From the NCBI GenBank assembly GCA_003583745.1, contig QXPY01000015.1, positions 1 to 64,000 on the forward strand: a stretch of 64,000 bases of DNA. Reading direction: 5' to 3'. Numbering within the stretch: position 1 is the first letter of the stretch; every line of letters starts with the position of its first letter. Both the position numbers and the translations under genes were made by a program. Positions 38,650 to 46,412 of this stretch are shown in pieces. Origin of the DNA: Rhodocyclales bacterium GT-UBC. GTDB taxonomy: Bacteria; Pseudomonadota; Gammaproteobacteria; Burkholderiales; Rhodocyclaceae. The notes beneath the pieces are model-generated. The model searched no databases and was not told where the DNA came from. It saw nothing but the letters and a program-made list of their open reading frames with translations.

Positions 38650-39549
38650 ATGTCCGATCCCGCCGCCCGCAGCGAACTTGTTACCGTTCGCGATTTCATC
38701 CGCTATGCCGTCAGCCGCTTCAATGCGGCCGGCCTGTTTTTCGGCCACGGCAACGACAACGCCTGGGATGAAGCGGTCTACCTGACGCTGCACACGCTCA
38801 GCCTGCCACTCGACCGCCTTGAACCCTTTCTCGACGCCCGTCTGCTGCCCAGCGAACGCGACGCGCTGCTCGACATTTACCGCCGGCGCTGCGAAGAACG
38901 CCTGCCGGCGGCTTATCTGACCAACGAGGCCTGGCTCGGCGAACATCGTTTCTATATTGACGAACGCGTCATCGTGCCGCGCTCCTTCATTGCCGAACTG
39001 CTGCAGGAACAACTGACGCCGTGGGTCGAAGACCCGTGGTCGATCGAAAGCGCGCTCGACCTGTGCACCGGCTCCGGCTGCCTGGCCATTCTCACCGCAC
39101 TGGCCTTCCCGGAAGCCCAGGTCGATGCCGTCGACCTGTCGCCGGATGCCATCGCCGTCGCCGAACGCAATGTGGCCGATTACGACCTGCAGGAGCGCAT
39201 CGAGCTCATCCGCTCCGACGCGTTTACCCAGCTGGCCGGCAAACGCTACGACCTGATCATTTCGAACCCGCCGTACGTCAATGCCGAATCGGTCGCCGCG
39301 CTGCCGCCTGAATACTTGCACGAACCGGAAATGGCACTCGGCTCCGGCGATGACGGACTGGACTTCACCCGCATCATCCTGCGCGAAGCCAAAAAACACC
39401 TGAGCGAAAACGGCTTGCTGGTCGTCGAGATCGGCCACAACCGGGATGCACTCGAAGCCGCCTACCCCACCCTGCCGTTCACCTGGCTGGATACCGCTGC
39501 CGGCGACGAGTACGTTTTCATGCTGCAGGCTGCCGACCTGCCGGACTAG
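38650..39549 (+). CDS. prmB: Ribosomal protein L3 glutamine N5-methyltransferase
   Basis: 299 residues. An N-terminal helical domain is followed by a methyltransferase domain with motif I LDLCTGSGCLAI (about 136-147) and the catalytic SNPPYVNAE (about 206-214), which binds the Gln side chain. PrmB methylates Gln of L3; the close relative PrmC acts on release factors. The longer N-terminal domain and the NPPY context favour PrmB. Confidence 0.94.
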   Translation: MSDPAARSELVTVRDFIRYAVSRFNAAGLFFGHGNDNAWDEAVYLTLHTLSLPLDRLEPFLDARLLPSERDALLDIYRRRCEERLPAAYLTNEAWLGEHRFYIDERVIVPRSFIAELLQEQLTPWVEDPWSIESALDLCTGSGCLAILTALAFPEAQVDAVDLSPDAIAVAERNVADYDLQERIELIRSDAFTQLAGKRYDLIISNPPYVNAESVAALPPEYLHEPEMALGSGDDGLDFTRIILREAKKHLSENGLLVVEIGHNRDALEAAYPTLPFTWLDTAAGDEYVFMLQAADLPD

Positions 39550-39570
39550 CCAGGCACCAAACGATCCGAT

Positions 39571-39777
39571 TTACTTCCCGGCATCGGCAGCCTGCGCCGC
39601 ACGCTGGGCGGCCTGCTGGTTCGCCAGATCCAACTGCTGCCGGACTTGATCGATCTGTCGCTGCCCCTGTTCAAGCTCCTGCTTTTTCAGGGCAGCGGCC
39701 GTCGCCGCCGTGCTGGCCGTATCGACGCCACAGGCGGCAAGCCATGCCGTCGCCAACAAAACACTAAGTTGCTTCAT
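39571..39777 (-). CDS. Short lipoprotein with coiled-coil tail
   Basis: 68 residues from ATG 39777, with AAGGAG at the right distance (a GTG one codon upstream is less likely). Lipobox LAAC (Cys near residue 16) is followed by an Ala/Gln-rich helical stretch (LKKQELEQGQRQIDQVRQQL) that should form a coiled coil. I do not recognise a family. It is the last gene after pepD on this strand and converges on prmB. Confidence 0.62.
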   Translation of the reverse strand: MKQLSVLLATAWLAACGVDTASTAATAAALKKQELEQGQRQIDQVRQQLDLANQQAAQRAAQAADAGK

Positions 39778-39797
39778 CACGCTCTCCTTGGATCAGC

Positions 39798-41261
39798 TTA
39801 CAGCTCGGCCAGGATGGCCTTGAGCAGATGCCAGCAACGCTCGACCGAGACGATTTCCACCGATTCGCCGGGGGCGTGTGCTCCCTGTATGGTCGGACCA
39901 AAGGAAACAATATCGAGCCCCGGGTACTTGGCGCCAATGATGCCGCACTCCAGCCCGGCATGGATCACCTGTACCGTCGAAGCGACGCCGAACTCGCGCT
40001 GGAAAACGGACTGACACACGGTGAGCAGACGCGAATCCGGATTCGGCGCCCAACCGGGATAAGCACCTGACTTTTCAGCCAGTGTGCCGCTCAAGGCGAA
40101 CAAACTGACGATCTCGTCGGCCAATGCCTGCCCGCCTTGATCGAGCAGGGAGCGCACCATGAAGTTGCACGCCCCACCATTCGGGTGCAAATCCACCATG
40201 CCCAGATTGTTCGACGTCTCGACCACGCCGGGCAAACGCCGACTCATCCGGCGCACGCCATGCGGCGCGGCATGCAGCGAAGCCAGCCAGACAGCCTGCT
40301 CGGCCTGCGCCATCACGCGCTCAACCGGGCAAGCTTCGCCAGCAAGGCTCAAACCCTCGTCGACACCGAGCAGCTCCTGGCGCAGGGCCTGCTGCTGGGC
40401 CAACAAAATATTCGGGAGTTGTTCAATGACTGCTGCAGGCAAGGCAACAACAGCCACCGCCTCACGCGGCAGCGCATTGCGGGCAGAACCGCCGAGCAGC
40501 GACACCAGGCGCATCGGATATTGCCGCTGCAAATCGCACAACACCCGCACCAGCAACTTGATAGCGTTGCCCCGCTCCTGATGGATATCGACACCGGAAT
40601 GACCGCCGCGCAAGCCCGTCAGACTGATCTGCCACCCCTGCCAAGTCGCCGGCAGCGGCTCACTCTGGCCCTGACGTTGCACATTGACATCGAGACCGCC
40701 GGCACAGCCGAGATAGAACTCTCCCCAGGCTTCGGTATCGAGGTTGAGCATCAGGCTGCCCTGCAACAGCCCGGACTGCAGTCCGCGCGCACCGCCCATC
40801 CCGGCCTCTTCATCGACCGTAAACAAGGCTTCCAGCGGCCCATGCGCAAAACTGTCGTCTTCCAGTGCAGCCAGGATCAGCGCGACACCGATACCATTAT
40901 CGGCCCCCAGCGTCGTTTCCTCAGCAACCAGCCAGCCATCGCGCAGACAGGGACGGATCGGGTCGCGGGAGAAATCATGACTGCTGACGGCATTCTTTTG
41001 ACAAACCATGTCGAGATGCGCCTGCAACACCACGCCAGGGGAGTGCTCCCGACCAACCGTGGCCGGTTTGCGCACGATCAGGTTGCCCGCGTCATCCACC
41101 ACACAAACCAGGCCACGAGCCTGGGCCCAGGCCAGCAAAGCCTCGCGCAACGGGGCTTCAGCCTTGGAGGCACGGGGAATTTCACACAAGGTTGCGAAGT
41201 GCGACCAGACAGCAGCCGGCTGCAAACCGGAGACCAGCGAACGGACGTTTGGGATTGACAT
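39798..41261 (-). CDS. pepD: Aminoacyl-histidine dipeptidase (M20C)
   Basis: 487 residues from ATG 41261 (MSIPNVRSL), behind a GGAG site; upstream in-frame codons fall into the old tRNA-His terminator and the attachment site. A dizinc cytosolic dipeptidase of broad specificity (Xaa-His). Metal motifs are LQAHLDMVCQ (His near 78), LGADNGIGVA and VDEEAGMGGARG. The gene marks the chromosomal side of the integrated element; before insertion it would have lain directly after tRNA-His. Confidence 0.95.
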   Translation of the reverse strand: MSIPNVRSLVSGLQPAAVWSHFATLCEIPRASKAEAPLREALLAWAQARGLVCVVDDAGNLIVRKPATVGREHSPGVVLQAHLDMVCQKNAVSSHDFSRDPIRPCLRDGWLVAEETTLGADNGIGVALILAALEDDSFAHGPLEALFTVDEEAGMGGARGLQSGLLQGSLMLNLDTEAWGEFYLGCAGGLDVNVQRQGQSEPLPATWQGWQISLTGLRGGHSGVDIHQERGNAIKLLVRVLCDLQRQYPMRLVSLLGGSARNALPREAVAVVALPAAVIEQLPNILLAQQQALRQELLGVDEGLSLAGEACPVERVMAQAEQAVWLASLHAAPHGVRRMSRRLPGVVETSNNLGMVDLHPNGGACNFMVRSLLDQGGQALADEIVSLFALSGTLAEKSGAYPGWAPNPDSRLLTVCQSVFQREFGVASTVQVIHAGLECGIIGAKYPGLDIVSFGPTIQGAHAPGESVEIVSVERCWHLLKAILAEL

Positions 41262-41278
41262 CGCAAAGCTCCAATGAG

Positions 41279-41313
41279 AAAACCCCCGAGAGCCTTTCGA
41301 CTTTCGAGGGTTT
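41279..41313 (-). terminator. Original tRNA-His terminator, now cut off by the element
   Basis: On the minus strand aaaccctcga pairs with a tcggggggttt-like arm and is followed by TTTTCTC. It lies just outside the left attachment repeat, where the tRNA-His transcript would have ended before the element inserted. Confidence 0.7.
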
Positions 41314-41323
41314 GAATTCTGGG

Positions 41324-41340
41324 GACTGATGGGGCTCGAA
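41324..41340. repeat. Left attachment-site copy
   Basis: gactgatggggctcgaa, identical to 49612-49628 inside the 3' end of tRNA-His. Outward of it the similarity continues (ttctgggg) but two bases (cg) of the tRNA acceptor stem are missing here, so this copy could not rebuild a functional tRNA. Confidence 0.88.
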
Positions 41341-41395
41341 TTAAGCCACTCAAACGCCCTTCCCACGAGCCATTGAAAGATCAGGAGAGTACAAG

Positions 41396-41417
41396 ATACC
41401 GTCAAGTATACCGTCTT
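41396..41417. repeat. Left arm-type integrase sites
   Basis: Two copies of ataccgtc spaced 12 bases apart (ataccgtcaag and ataccgtctt). accgtcaagtataccg here matches 15 of 16 bases with accgtcaagtgtaccg at 49472-49487 near the other end. Repeats shared by both ends of an element are typical of integrase arm-binding sites. Confidence 0.6.
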
Positions 41418-41422
41418 AAGGG

Positions 41423-41447
41423 AAAAAGGCCCGCAGAAGCGGGCCTC
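41423..41447 (-). terminator. Terminator of the element's leftward operon
   Basis: An 8-bp stem aggcccgc / gcgggcct with an agaa-type loop; on the minus strand it is followed by TTTTTCC. It should end transcription through the capsid gene before it reaches the attachment site and pepD. Confidence 0.85.
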
Positions 41448-41495
41448 ATTCTAGAGATTTACGATCAGCTCACGTACTTCAGAGATCTCTAGAAT
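41448..41495. repeat. 11-bp inverted repeat behind the capsid gene
   Basis: attctagagat at 41448-41458 is the exact inverted complement of atctctagaat at 41485-41495, with 26 bases between. It lies between the capsid gene and the terminator in about 100 bases with no gene. A transcript structure or protein-binding site is possible. Confidence 0.5.
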
Positions 41496-41563
41496 CAACA
41501 TGCTAATTCGAAGGGCTGCAAGACTGTGCTTGAGCTCGTTAAGCTCATTCGGAGCGAGCATGA

Positions 41564-42631
41564 TCAGGGCGCCTTCGGAGTAATGAGGCGAGCGGCACCA
41601 ACCGCACGGAAGGTTGGAATAACCCGCATTTCGCCCAGGATTGTGCGGACGTTCTTGGTGAAGTCATCAGCATCAGTGCCAATCTCGACAATCAGGTCAT
41701 CAACGATCAGCAACTCAATCTGCGATGAATCGACCACCAGAACCTTGCCGGCCGTAATGGTCGGGCTAAGAACAACCTTCAAACCACGCAAGCCTTCCGG
41801 AAGCGGGGAAAGGTACGAACCGCTCAGATATTCGCCGGTAGTAGATTTGGCTACCGTAATAGAGAGCCAGTCGGCGGGCCGCATGATGACCGTATCGGGG
41901 TTGAATCCAGCTTCTTGCATCACGGCAACAGCTTCGCTCGCTGCATCAGCCAGAGAGGTGTAGAGAAGGCTGGTGTAGGCAGTCGCAAGGGTCAGTAAGC
42001 CGCCCCAAGACCCGCCATTCAGCTCGGAGTCGAGGGTAGTATTGATCGAGCGCCGCAACGTTACGTCGATAGCGCGCATAAGTTCCTCTGAATCGGTTAG
42101 CGCCTGCTTAGATACCTTGGAGTAACCTGCAACGGTGATGGCCGGCTGATTGACCAGCGAGAACGTCGGGCGAACAGCAGATTTTGCAGCACCTTCTGCA
42201 GACTGCTTTGCCGCCCCTCCTTCAATACCGGTATAACGGCTGTACTCGTAAGACGAGACGGCGCCAATTACACGTGACGGAAAAGCGAACTGGCCGCCAA
42301 GTAGCATCCCGGCAGGTGCGCCAACACCGCCTGAGATTACCGAACGCGCCGAGCTAGTCGTGGTGACATCACTGGCAGCCTTAATTTCTAAGCGAAGACG
42401 GTCAGTTTTGCTCAACAAATCATGATTGCGTTTGACGCCTTCAACCACCTGCTTGCCAAAGCTGGGGCCTTTGGTTTCGGAAGTTTCAAAGTGTCCGGCG
42501 CTACCTTTCTGTTCCAAACCAAAAATTCGGTCATCTTGTTCGCGCTGTTTCGCCAATACACCCTCAAATGATTGGTTAATCCGGCCTTCAATATCGCCGA
42601 GGCTTTTAATTACTTCCTGGTGCAAACTCAT
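41564..42631 (-). CDS. HK97-fold phage major capsid protein
   Basis: 355 residues. An N-terminal coiled-coil delta-like region (about 1-90: IEGRINQSFEGVLAKQREQD) is followed by the capsid body with typical features: GGVGAPAGMLLGGQFAFPS, SVINQ-like segment PTFSLVNQPAITVAGYSKVS, the spine-helix LRRSINTTLDSELNGG, and late P-domain text DTVIMRPADWLSITVAKST and GLRGLKVVLSPTITAGKVLV. It should assemble into a procapsid shell. No protease, portal or scaffold gene accompanies it, so assembly would need a helper phage. It overlaps the 63-residue gene upstream by 4 bases. Confidence 0.86.
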   Translation of the reverse strand: MSLHQEVIKSLGDIEGRINQSFEGVLAKQREQDDRIFGLEQKGSAGHFETSETKGPSFGKQVVEGVKRNHDLLSKTDRLRLEIKAASDVTTTSSARSVISGGVGAPAGMLLGGQFAFPSRVIGAVSSYEYSRYTGIEGGAAKQSAEGAAKSAVRPTFSLVNQPAITVAGYSKVSKQALTDSEELMRAIDVTLRRSINTTLDSELNGGSWGGLLTLATAYTSLLYTSLADAASEAVAVMQEAGFNPDTVIMRPADWLSITVAKSTTGEYLSGSYLSPLPEGLRGLKVVLSPTITAGKVLVVDSSQIELLIVDDLIVEIGTDADDFTKNVRTILGEMRVIPTFRAVGAARLITPKAP

Positions 42632-42819
42632 TTTGCATTTCCTTTCGAATCGCAGTGGTTGAAATGGTCATGAATCAAACGCAACGCTTCCGATTTGGAA
42701 TAGCCGTCGGACCGCAAATAGCGCTCTAACGTCCGTTTGGCACGAGCCAGTAGGTAGTCGCCCTGCTTGCTTTCCATCTGTTTCGGCTGAGTGCGAGATG
42801 CGCTCTTGCTTTGGTTCAT
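42628..42819 (-). CDS. Small basic protein of unknown function
   Basis: 63 residues, rich in Lys, Arg, Ser and Gln at the N-terminus with a helical C-terminal half (YLLARAKRTLERYLRSDGYS KSEALRLI, split here). Its stop overlaps the capsid start as ATGA, so it is probably translated with the capsid gene. I recognise no family; an assembly or regulatory helper for the capsid is only a guess. Confidence 0.55.
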   Translation of the reverse strand: MNQSKSASRTQPKQMESKQGDYLLARAKRTLERYLRSDGYSKSEALRLIHDHFNHCDSKGNAK

Positions 42820-42831
42820 GGCATCATTCTT

Positions 42832-43122
42832 TCAGCGGGAAACGACATTTTTTGACGACATTTTTCTAGCTTCCGCGACATCCCTCTGCGCAGTACGCAC
42901 CGACACGTTGTAGCGTTCCACGATGGCTGCTGCTGAGTCTGATTCGGCCATCTGATTGCGCAGCATGTTGGCGGCAGCCCGAACTCGGCGGTCTTTTTTC
43001 GGCTCGACGGGCAAATAAATCGTAAGGCCAGAGTACTTAGCCAAGCATGCACAGGCACGTAACCGCGCTTCAGGAGTTGGCATTGACGCAAGTAGATCAG
43101 CGATGAAACCTTCAGCGCTCAT
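42832..43122 (-). CDS. Small helix-turn-helix protein (Mor-like tail)
   Basis: 96 residues. The C-terminal part, AAAIVERYNVSVRTAQRDVAEARK (read in two pieces: AAAIVERYNVSV, RTAQRDVAEARK), has the spacing of a helix-turn-helix as in Mor-type phage activators. Chosen over a shifted frame of similar length because of this domain and its start next to the preceding gene. It may activate the capsid genes that follow. The N-terminal part holds two Cys and no known domain. Confidence 0.6.
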   Translation of the reverse strand: MSAEGFIADLLASMPTPEARLRACACLAKYSGLTIYLPVEPKKDRRVRAAANMLRNQMAESDSAAAIVERYNVSVRTAQRDVAEARKMSSKNVVSR

Positions 43123-43558
43123 GGACTAATTCCTCCGAATTCGGCAGGCGCGTTACTCCCCCATTTAGACTTGGATAGAGAAATGTCCGCCCCAACGCGT
43201 CTGCAAGGACGTTCAGTGCTAGACCGAAGCTAAGCCCAGCAAAAGTGAGGTTTTCTGAGGAGATCATTCCACCTAGGCCATTCCTAGTTACCCCTCCCCC
43301 CCCTCTGCCAAACTCCCCCATAAAAACGGACTTAACCGTACGGTCTGGGGCTAAAAGGGGCTGGACTTTCGACCCCCCCTCCCCTGCATCGGCTCGATAC
43401 GCGACATTCGGCACATAGACAATCGACAATGTCGACAAAGTCGACAGATGCCCACTGATTAAGCGGTGTGTCGACTTTGTCGACTTTGTCGTGTGTCGAT
43501 AGCCAATAGATTGCAACCAACTGAATATAAAGATAAAGATATATAAAATAGGTTTCAT
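43112..43558 (-). CDS. Doubtful gene across the origin-like region
   Basis: 148 codons open, starting 10 bases after the DUF3987 stop and overlapping the helix-turn-helix gene by 11 bases. The N-terminal half is translated from AT-rich DNA and from the GTCGAC repeats (giving TKSTKSTH and STLSTLS runs), and the middle from G-tracts (GRGGGG), so much of it is explained by the DNA structure. The last 45 residues look more protein-like (FAGLSFGLALNVLADALG). Ribosome binding site is weak and distant. Confidence 0.28.
   Translation of the reverse strand: MKPILYIFIFIFSWLQSIGYRHTTKSTKSTHRLISGHLSTLSTLSIVYVPNVAYRADAGEGGSKVQPLLAPDRTVKSVFMGEFGRGGGGVTRNGLGGMISSENLTFAGLSFGLALNVLADALGRTFLYPSLNGGVTRLPNSEELVHER
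43421..43552. repeat. Iteron cluster beside AT-rich DNA, putative replication origin
   Basis: tgtcgacaaagtcgaca (43430-43446, itself a 7-bp palindrome around aaa) faces tgtcgactttgtcgac (43469-43484), followed by tttgtcg and gtgtcgat; another tcgac lies at 43423. At least six GTCGA(C/T)-type units lie in 80 bases. Next to them 43521-43550 is almost pure A/T (gaatataaagataaagatat). Repeats plus an AT-rich stretch beside primase and helicase genes is the usual form of a phage or plasmid origin. Confidence 0.58.
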
Positions 43559-43567
43559 GGCGACAGA

Positions 43568-45178
43568 CTAGCCTTTCTCGACAAACAGCTTCGGATTCAT
43601 GCGGATCATTGTGGTTGGCGGTGCGCCCTTGTTTGGCACCTTGTCGATACGTGCCACATCACTCTGTGCCAGACGATCAAGCGCTTTCTCCAGGCGCTCA
43701 ACACTGCGGAACCTGCCCTCCATGGCTTTTTGGCATTGCCGCCGACTGAACGACAAATGCCCGCCATCCCGCGCCCATTTCACAATTGCCGTGGCGTCCG
43801 TATCGGTCGCATCCGCACCGAGCAGGCCGAACGCTGCATGTGCATGCTCGACCAGCAGGCGACAAAGCCGCACCGCCCGCTCGGCCGCCTCCAGGCTGAC
43901 GCTATCGGCAGACGGGCCAGACTCAGCCAGTTCGAAGAGCGCCGCAACCCGTGCCGCCGCCCCTGGCAGCTTGCTTGACCAGTCGGCAATGGATTCCAGC
44001 GCGCCGCGCTCGCCTTGCTGCGTTTCGATCTCGGCCGCGAAATCAAGCCAGACCTCCCGCGCCGGATCAGTCAGACCAAGCACCCGCGGCTTGCTGGCCA
44101 CGAGCTGGCGTCCATCAAGCAGGCCGTGCAGACCCGCCTCATAGTCCTTCTGCACATAGCTCGGAATCGAATAGCGCCGCCGAACATCGCGTGTGCCCAC
44201 ATTGCTGTCAGGCATGGCGAACAGAAAGCGCGCCAGCAGACCGCTATCCCGAAAGCGCCGGCTACTGGCAACATCGGCCAGAACACCAGGCTGCAGGGCC
44301 AAGCCGAACGTTAAGGCTGGCCGGTCGACGTGGGCGCAGCGGTCGGCGCGATCCACCCGCATCGGCGTGCCGGCGTGCCCCTGCAGGAACACGTCCAGGC
44401 TCGCCATCCCGCCCGAGTACATCCCGGCCATGATGAGAAAGATTCCGGCTTCATCGCTCAGCACGGACATGCGTTCGGCGTGCTCAACGAGTAGGGCCTG
44501 CAGGCGTTCGGCCGTCACATCACCAGTGAAGAGGCGAGGTGCGCGGATATCGACCGGCATGTTGGTTTCCTCGTCAGCGATCATCTTGCGGATACGTTCG
44601 CGGTCCTGCTCATTTTCGGCGTTGACCGCATCCTTCGTCAGCTTCTCGATTCGCTTCTTCGCAATCGCCCTGGCTGACGTGTTGGCGGCAATCTGTGGGC
44701 GCAGGCGATCCCGCTCCAGCTTCTCCCAATGGACCAGGGGCGAAGCCAGGGCACCAATCACCGCCGTCTTTCGGCTACCGCTGGGAAGCGCTGTCAGCGT
44801 CCAGAGGCTCAAGGGCTCGGTGTAGTCATCATCCTCGCCCCAGGGCGCAACCTCAAACCGGCGATGCAGGCAGGTGGCCAGGACAGATAGCGACACCATG
44901 ACCGCCAGGGCAGGCGGGGTCTGTGTCGATTCAGCTACCGCGCTGGCCATGGCTCCCACCCAGGTCGGCAGCACGTCGACCGGGATATCCGGCACCAGCA
45001 CCTTGCCAGGAAGGATTGGATCAGGCCAGTTCTCGCCAATATGGCGAACCTCTGAATTTGGCGTAGAGGTGCTTTCGTCGATAGGCCGATGCGCAGCGAT
45101 CGCGGCGTTGATCGTCGCAGCCACCGCACCGCCACCCGCCACCCTGGCCAGGTCGTTGAAGTCCGAACGGTCAGACAT
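43568..45178 (-). CDS. DUF3987-family helicase-like replication protein
   Basis: 536 residues from ATG 45178 (MSDRSDFNDLARVAGGGAVA), behind AAGGGAG; this start overlaps the Toprim gene stop by 8 bases. The protein matches DUF3987, a group found in phages and satellites beside Toprim primases and thought to supply helicase activity. Around residue 130 ALPSGSRKTAVIGAL stands where a Walker A would be, with SRKT in place of SGKT; GIFLIMAGMYSGG and MSVLSDEAGIF look like the Walker B neighbourhood. It likely opens the adjacent origin. Confidence 0.82.
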   Translation of the reverse strand: MSDRSDFNDLARVAGGGAVAATINAAIAAHRPIDESTSTPNSEVRHIGENWPDPILPGKVLVPDIPVDVLPTWVGAMASAVAESTQTPPALAVMVSLSVLATCLHRRFEVAPWGEDDDYTEPLSLWTLTALPSGSRKTAVIGALASPLVHWEKLERDRLRPQIAANTSARAIAKKRIEKLTKDAVNAENEQDRERIRKMIADEETNMPVDIRAPRLFTGDVTAERLQALLVEHAERMSVLSDEAGIFLIMAGMYSGGMASLDVFLQGHAGTPMRVDRADRCAHVDRPALTFGLALQPGVLADVASSRRFRDSGLLARFLFAMPDSNVGTRDVRRRYSIPSYVQKDYEAGLHGLLDGRQLVASKPRVLGLTDPAREVWLDFAAEIETQQGERGALESIADWSSKLPGAAARVAALFELAESGPSADSVSLEAAERAVRLCRLLVEHAHAAFGLLGADATDTDATAIVKWARDGGHLSFSRRQCQKAMEGRFRSVERLEKALDRLAQSDVARIDKVPNKGAPPTTMIRMNPKLFVEKG

Positions 45179-46004
45179 GTGCGCTCCCTTCGAACTGGGG
45201 ATGCACAACCACCGCCCCGACCGCCCTCGCCGCCTCCTTCGCCGCCGTCAGGCCAGGATTGCCCGGCGTCTCGGTGTCGTTGTCGGCAGCAATCACCAGG
45301 ATCAGGCGGGGAAACTTCCGGCGTAGCGCCCTGGCGACTGGCTGCAGGTTGTTGGCATCAAAGGCGACCGCCGTCGCCTTGCCCGTTGCCTGGTAGATGG
45401 TTGCCCCGGTGGCGTAGCCCTCGCAGATGCAGAGCGCCCCGGCCGGCTTGCCGATAGCGTGATAGCACCCGCGCTTGCGGCCACCGGTCAGAAAGGTTTT
45501 GCGGCCATCCGAGCCGATGAACTGCAGGCTGTGCAAAACGCCGTCGACGTCGCGTAAGGGGACCACGAGCTGCTCGCGCAATAGCTTGATGCCGTAGGCC
45601 GGCACTGCCTTGCGCGCCAGGTAGGCATGACCGCTATCGGCCGGCTTCGCCTTCTCCCAGAGATCGAGGGCGCGCTTTCGTGCAGATGTCTGCACGGCTG
45701 CCTGCTCGGCATCCCGCGCCCGCTTCGCCGCCGCCATCCGCTCCGCCATTGCCTGGCGCTCGGCTGCACTCATGGTCTCCGCAGTCCCTGGCGCCCAGGT
45801 TTCGGACTGGCCGGTTTTCCAGCTGCCGAAAGCCCCGAAGGGCTTTTCGTCCAGGTGCAGCACGTACCAGCCATTGGTGGAGCCCGCCTTATCGCCTTCG
45901 ACCCGATAGCGATGTAGGCAGCCATCTGCAGTTACCCCTGGCTTGTGCATCGCTAGGCCGGAACGCTCAAGCGCATGCAGGAACCCGTCGATATGAGCAC
46001 TCAT
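45171..46004 (-). CDS. Toprim-domain primase-like protein
   Basis: 277 residues. The C-terminal half carries a Toprim fold: ICEGYATGATIYQATGKA (catalytic Glu) and LVIAADNDTETPGN (DxD-type motif). The N-terminal half has a DNA/RNA-binding-like segment (RYRVEGDKAGSTNGWYVLH) seen in plasmid and satellite primases of the TraC/P4-alpha kind. It probably primes replication of the element. In phage P4 primase and helicase are fused; here they are two genes overlapping by 8 bases. Confidence 0.85.
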   Translation of the reverse strand: MSAHIDGFLHALERSGLAMHKPGVTADGCLHRYRVEGDKAGSTNGWYVLHLDEKPFGAFGSWKTGQSETWAPGTAETMSAAERQAMAERMAAAKRARDAEQAAVQTSARKRALDLWEKAKPADSGHAYLARKAVPAYGIKLLREQLVVPLRDVDGVLHSLQFIGSDGRKTFLTGGRKRGCYHAIGKPAGALCICEGYATGATIYQATGKATAVAFDANNLQPVARALRRKFPRLILVIAADNDTETPGNPGLTAAKEAARAVGAVVVHPQFEGSAHV

Positions 46005-46192
46005 ACAGCATCCACCCTTTCCTCAAGGGCAGCGATGTAATCGGTTACCGCGTCTTCATATTCAGATCTGGCCAGCCGGTACTCATCGAAAGCGCGCTCC
46101 AGACGCTGGCCCAGCATCCGCTGGCGAGCATCAGTTCGCGCTACCTGCATGCGCAAGCGATCAGCGCTCTTCGAGGATTGACGCTCAGACAT
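46001..46192 (-). CDS. Small helical protein
   Basis: 63 residues, almost wholly predicted helix with heptad-like spacing (RLERAFDEYRLARSEYEDAV). It starts within the end of the preceding gene (46185-46192 overlap) and its stop overlaps the Toprim start by 4 bases. No family recognised; co-translation with the primase suggests a replication-related or regulatory function. Confidence 0.58.
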   Translation of the reverse strand: MSERQSSKSADRLRMQVARTDARQRMLGQRLERAFDEYRLARSEYEDAVTDYIAALEERVDAV

Positions 46193-46412
46193 GAGGCACC
46201 TCTAATGCGTCAATTGCAGCCTTGGCCATCTGTGCAAGAACCATCGCACCTTGGGCAGACCTTGACTCCTCGTCCTCCAGTAAACCGATTGCGGTGTCAA
46301 GAAGGGAAGAAGCCCAGATCAATGCGTCGGCCAAATCCACACCTGCCTGAACGACGAACAACTGATCTCCTTTTGCGTTGCACTGAAAAAACGGAATAGC
46401 GGCGGTTTTCAT
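46185..46412 (-). CDS. DUF3077-like small protein
   Basis: 75 residues beginning MKTAAIPFFQCNAKGDQLFV, followed by a helical part (DLADALIWASSLLDTAIGLL). The FF-x-C start and amphipathic helices resemble DUF3077 proteins, which are common in small prophage and satellite islands and have no known function. Overlaps both neighbours (8 and 4 bases). Confidence 0.62.
   Translation of the reverse strand: MKTAAIPFFQCNAKGDQLFVVQAGVDLADALIWASSLLDTAIGLLEDEESRSAQGAMVLAQMAKAAIDALEVPHV

Noticed and set aside
41324..41340. Second tRNA-His or tRNA pseudogene at the left junction
   Set aside because: Only the 3' part of the tRNA is present, as expected for an attachment copy.
41262..41405. Longer N-terminus of PepD
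   Set aside because: The added codons come from the displaced terminator, attachment site and element DNA, so they cannot be ancestral.
42816..43091. 91-codon frame beside the helix-turn-helix gene
   Set aside because: Overlaps the 96-residue frame out of phase; that one has a domain and better start.
43421..43500. CRISPR array
   Set aside because: The GTCGAC repeats are short, partly inverted and touch each other without unique spacers; no cas genes.
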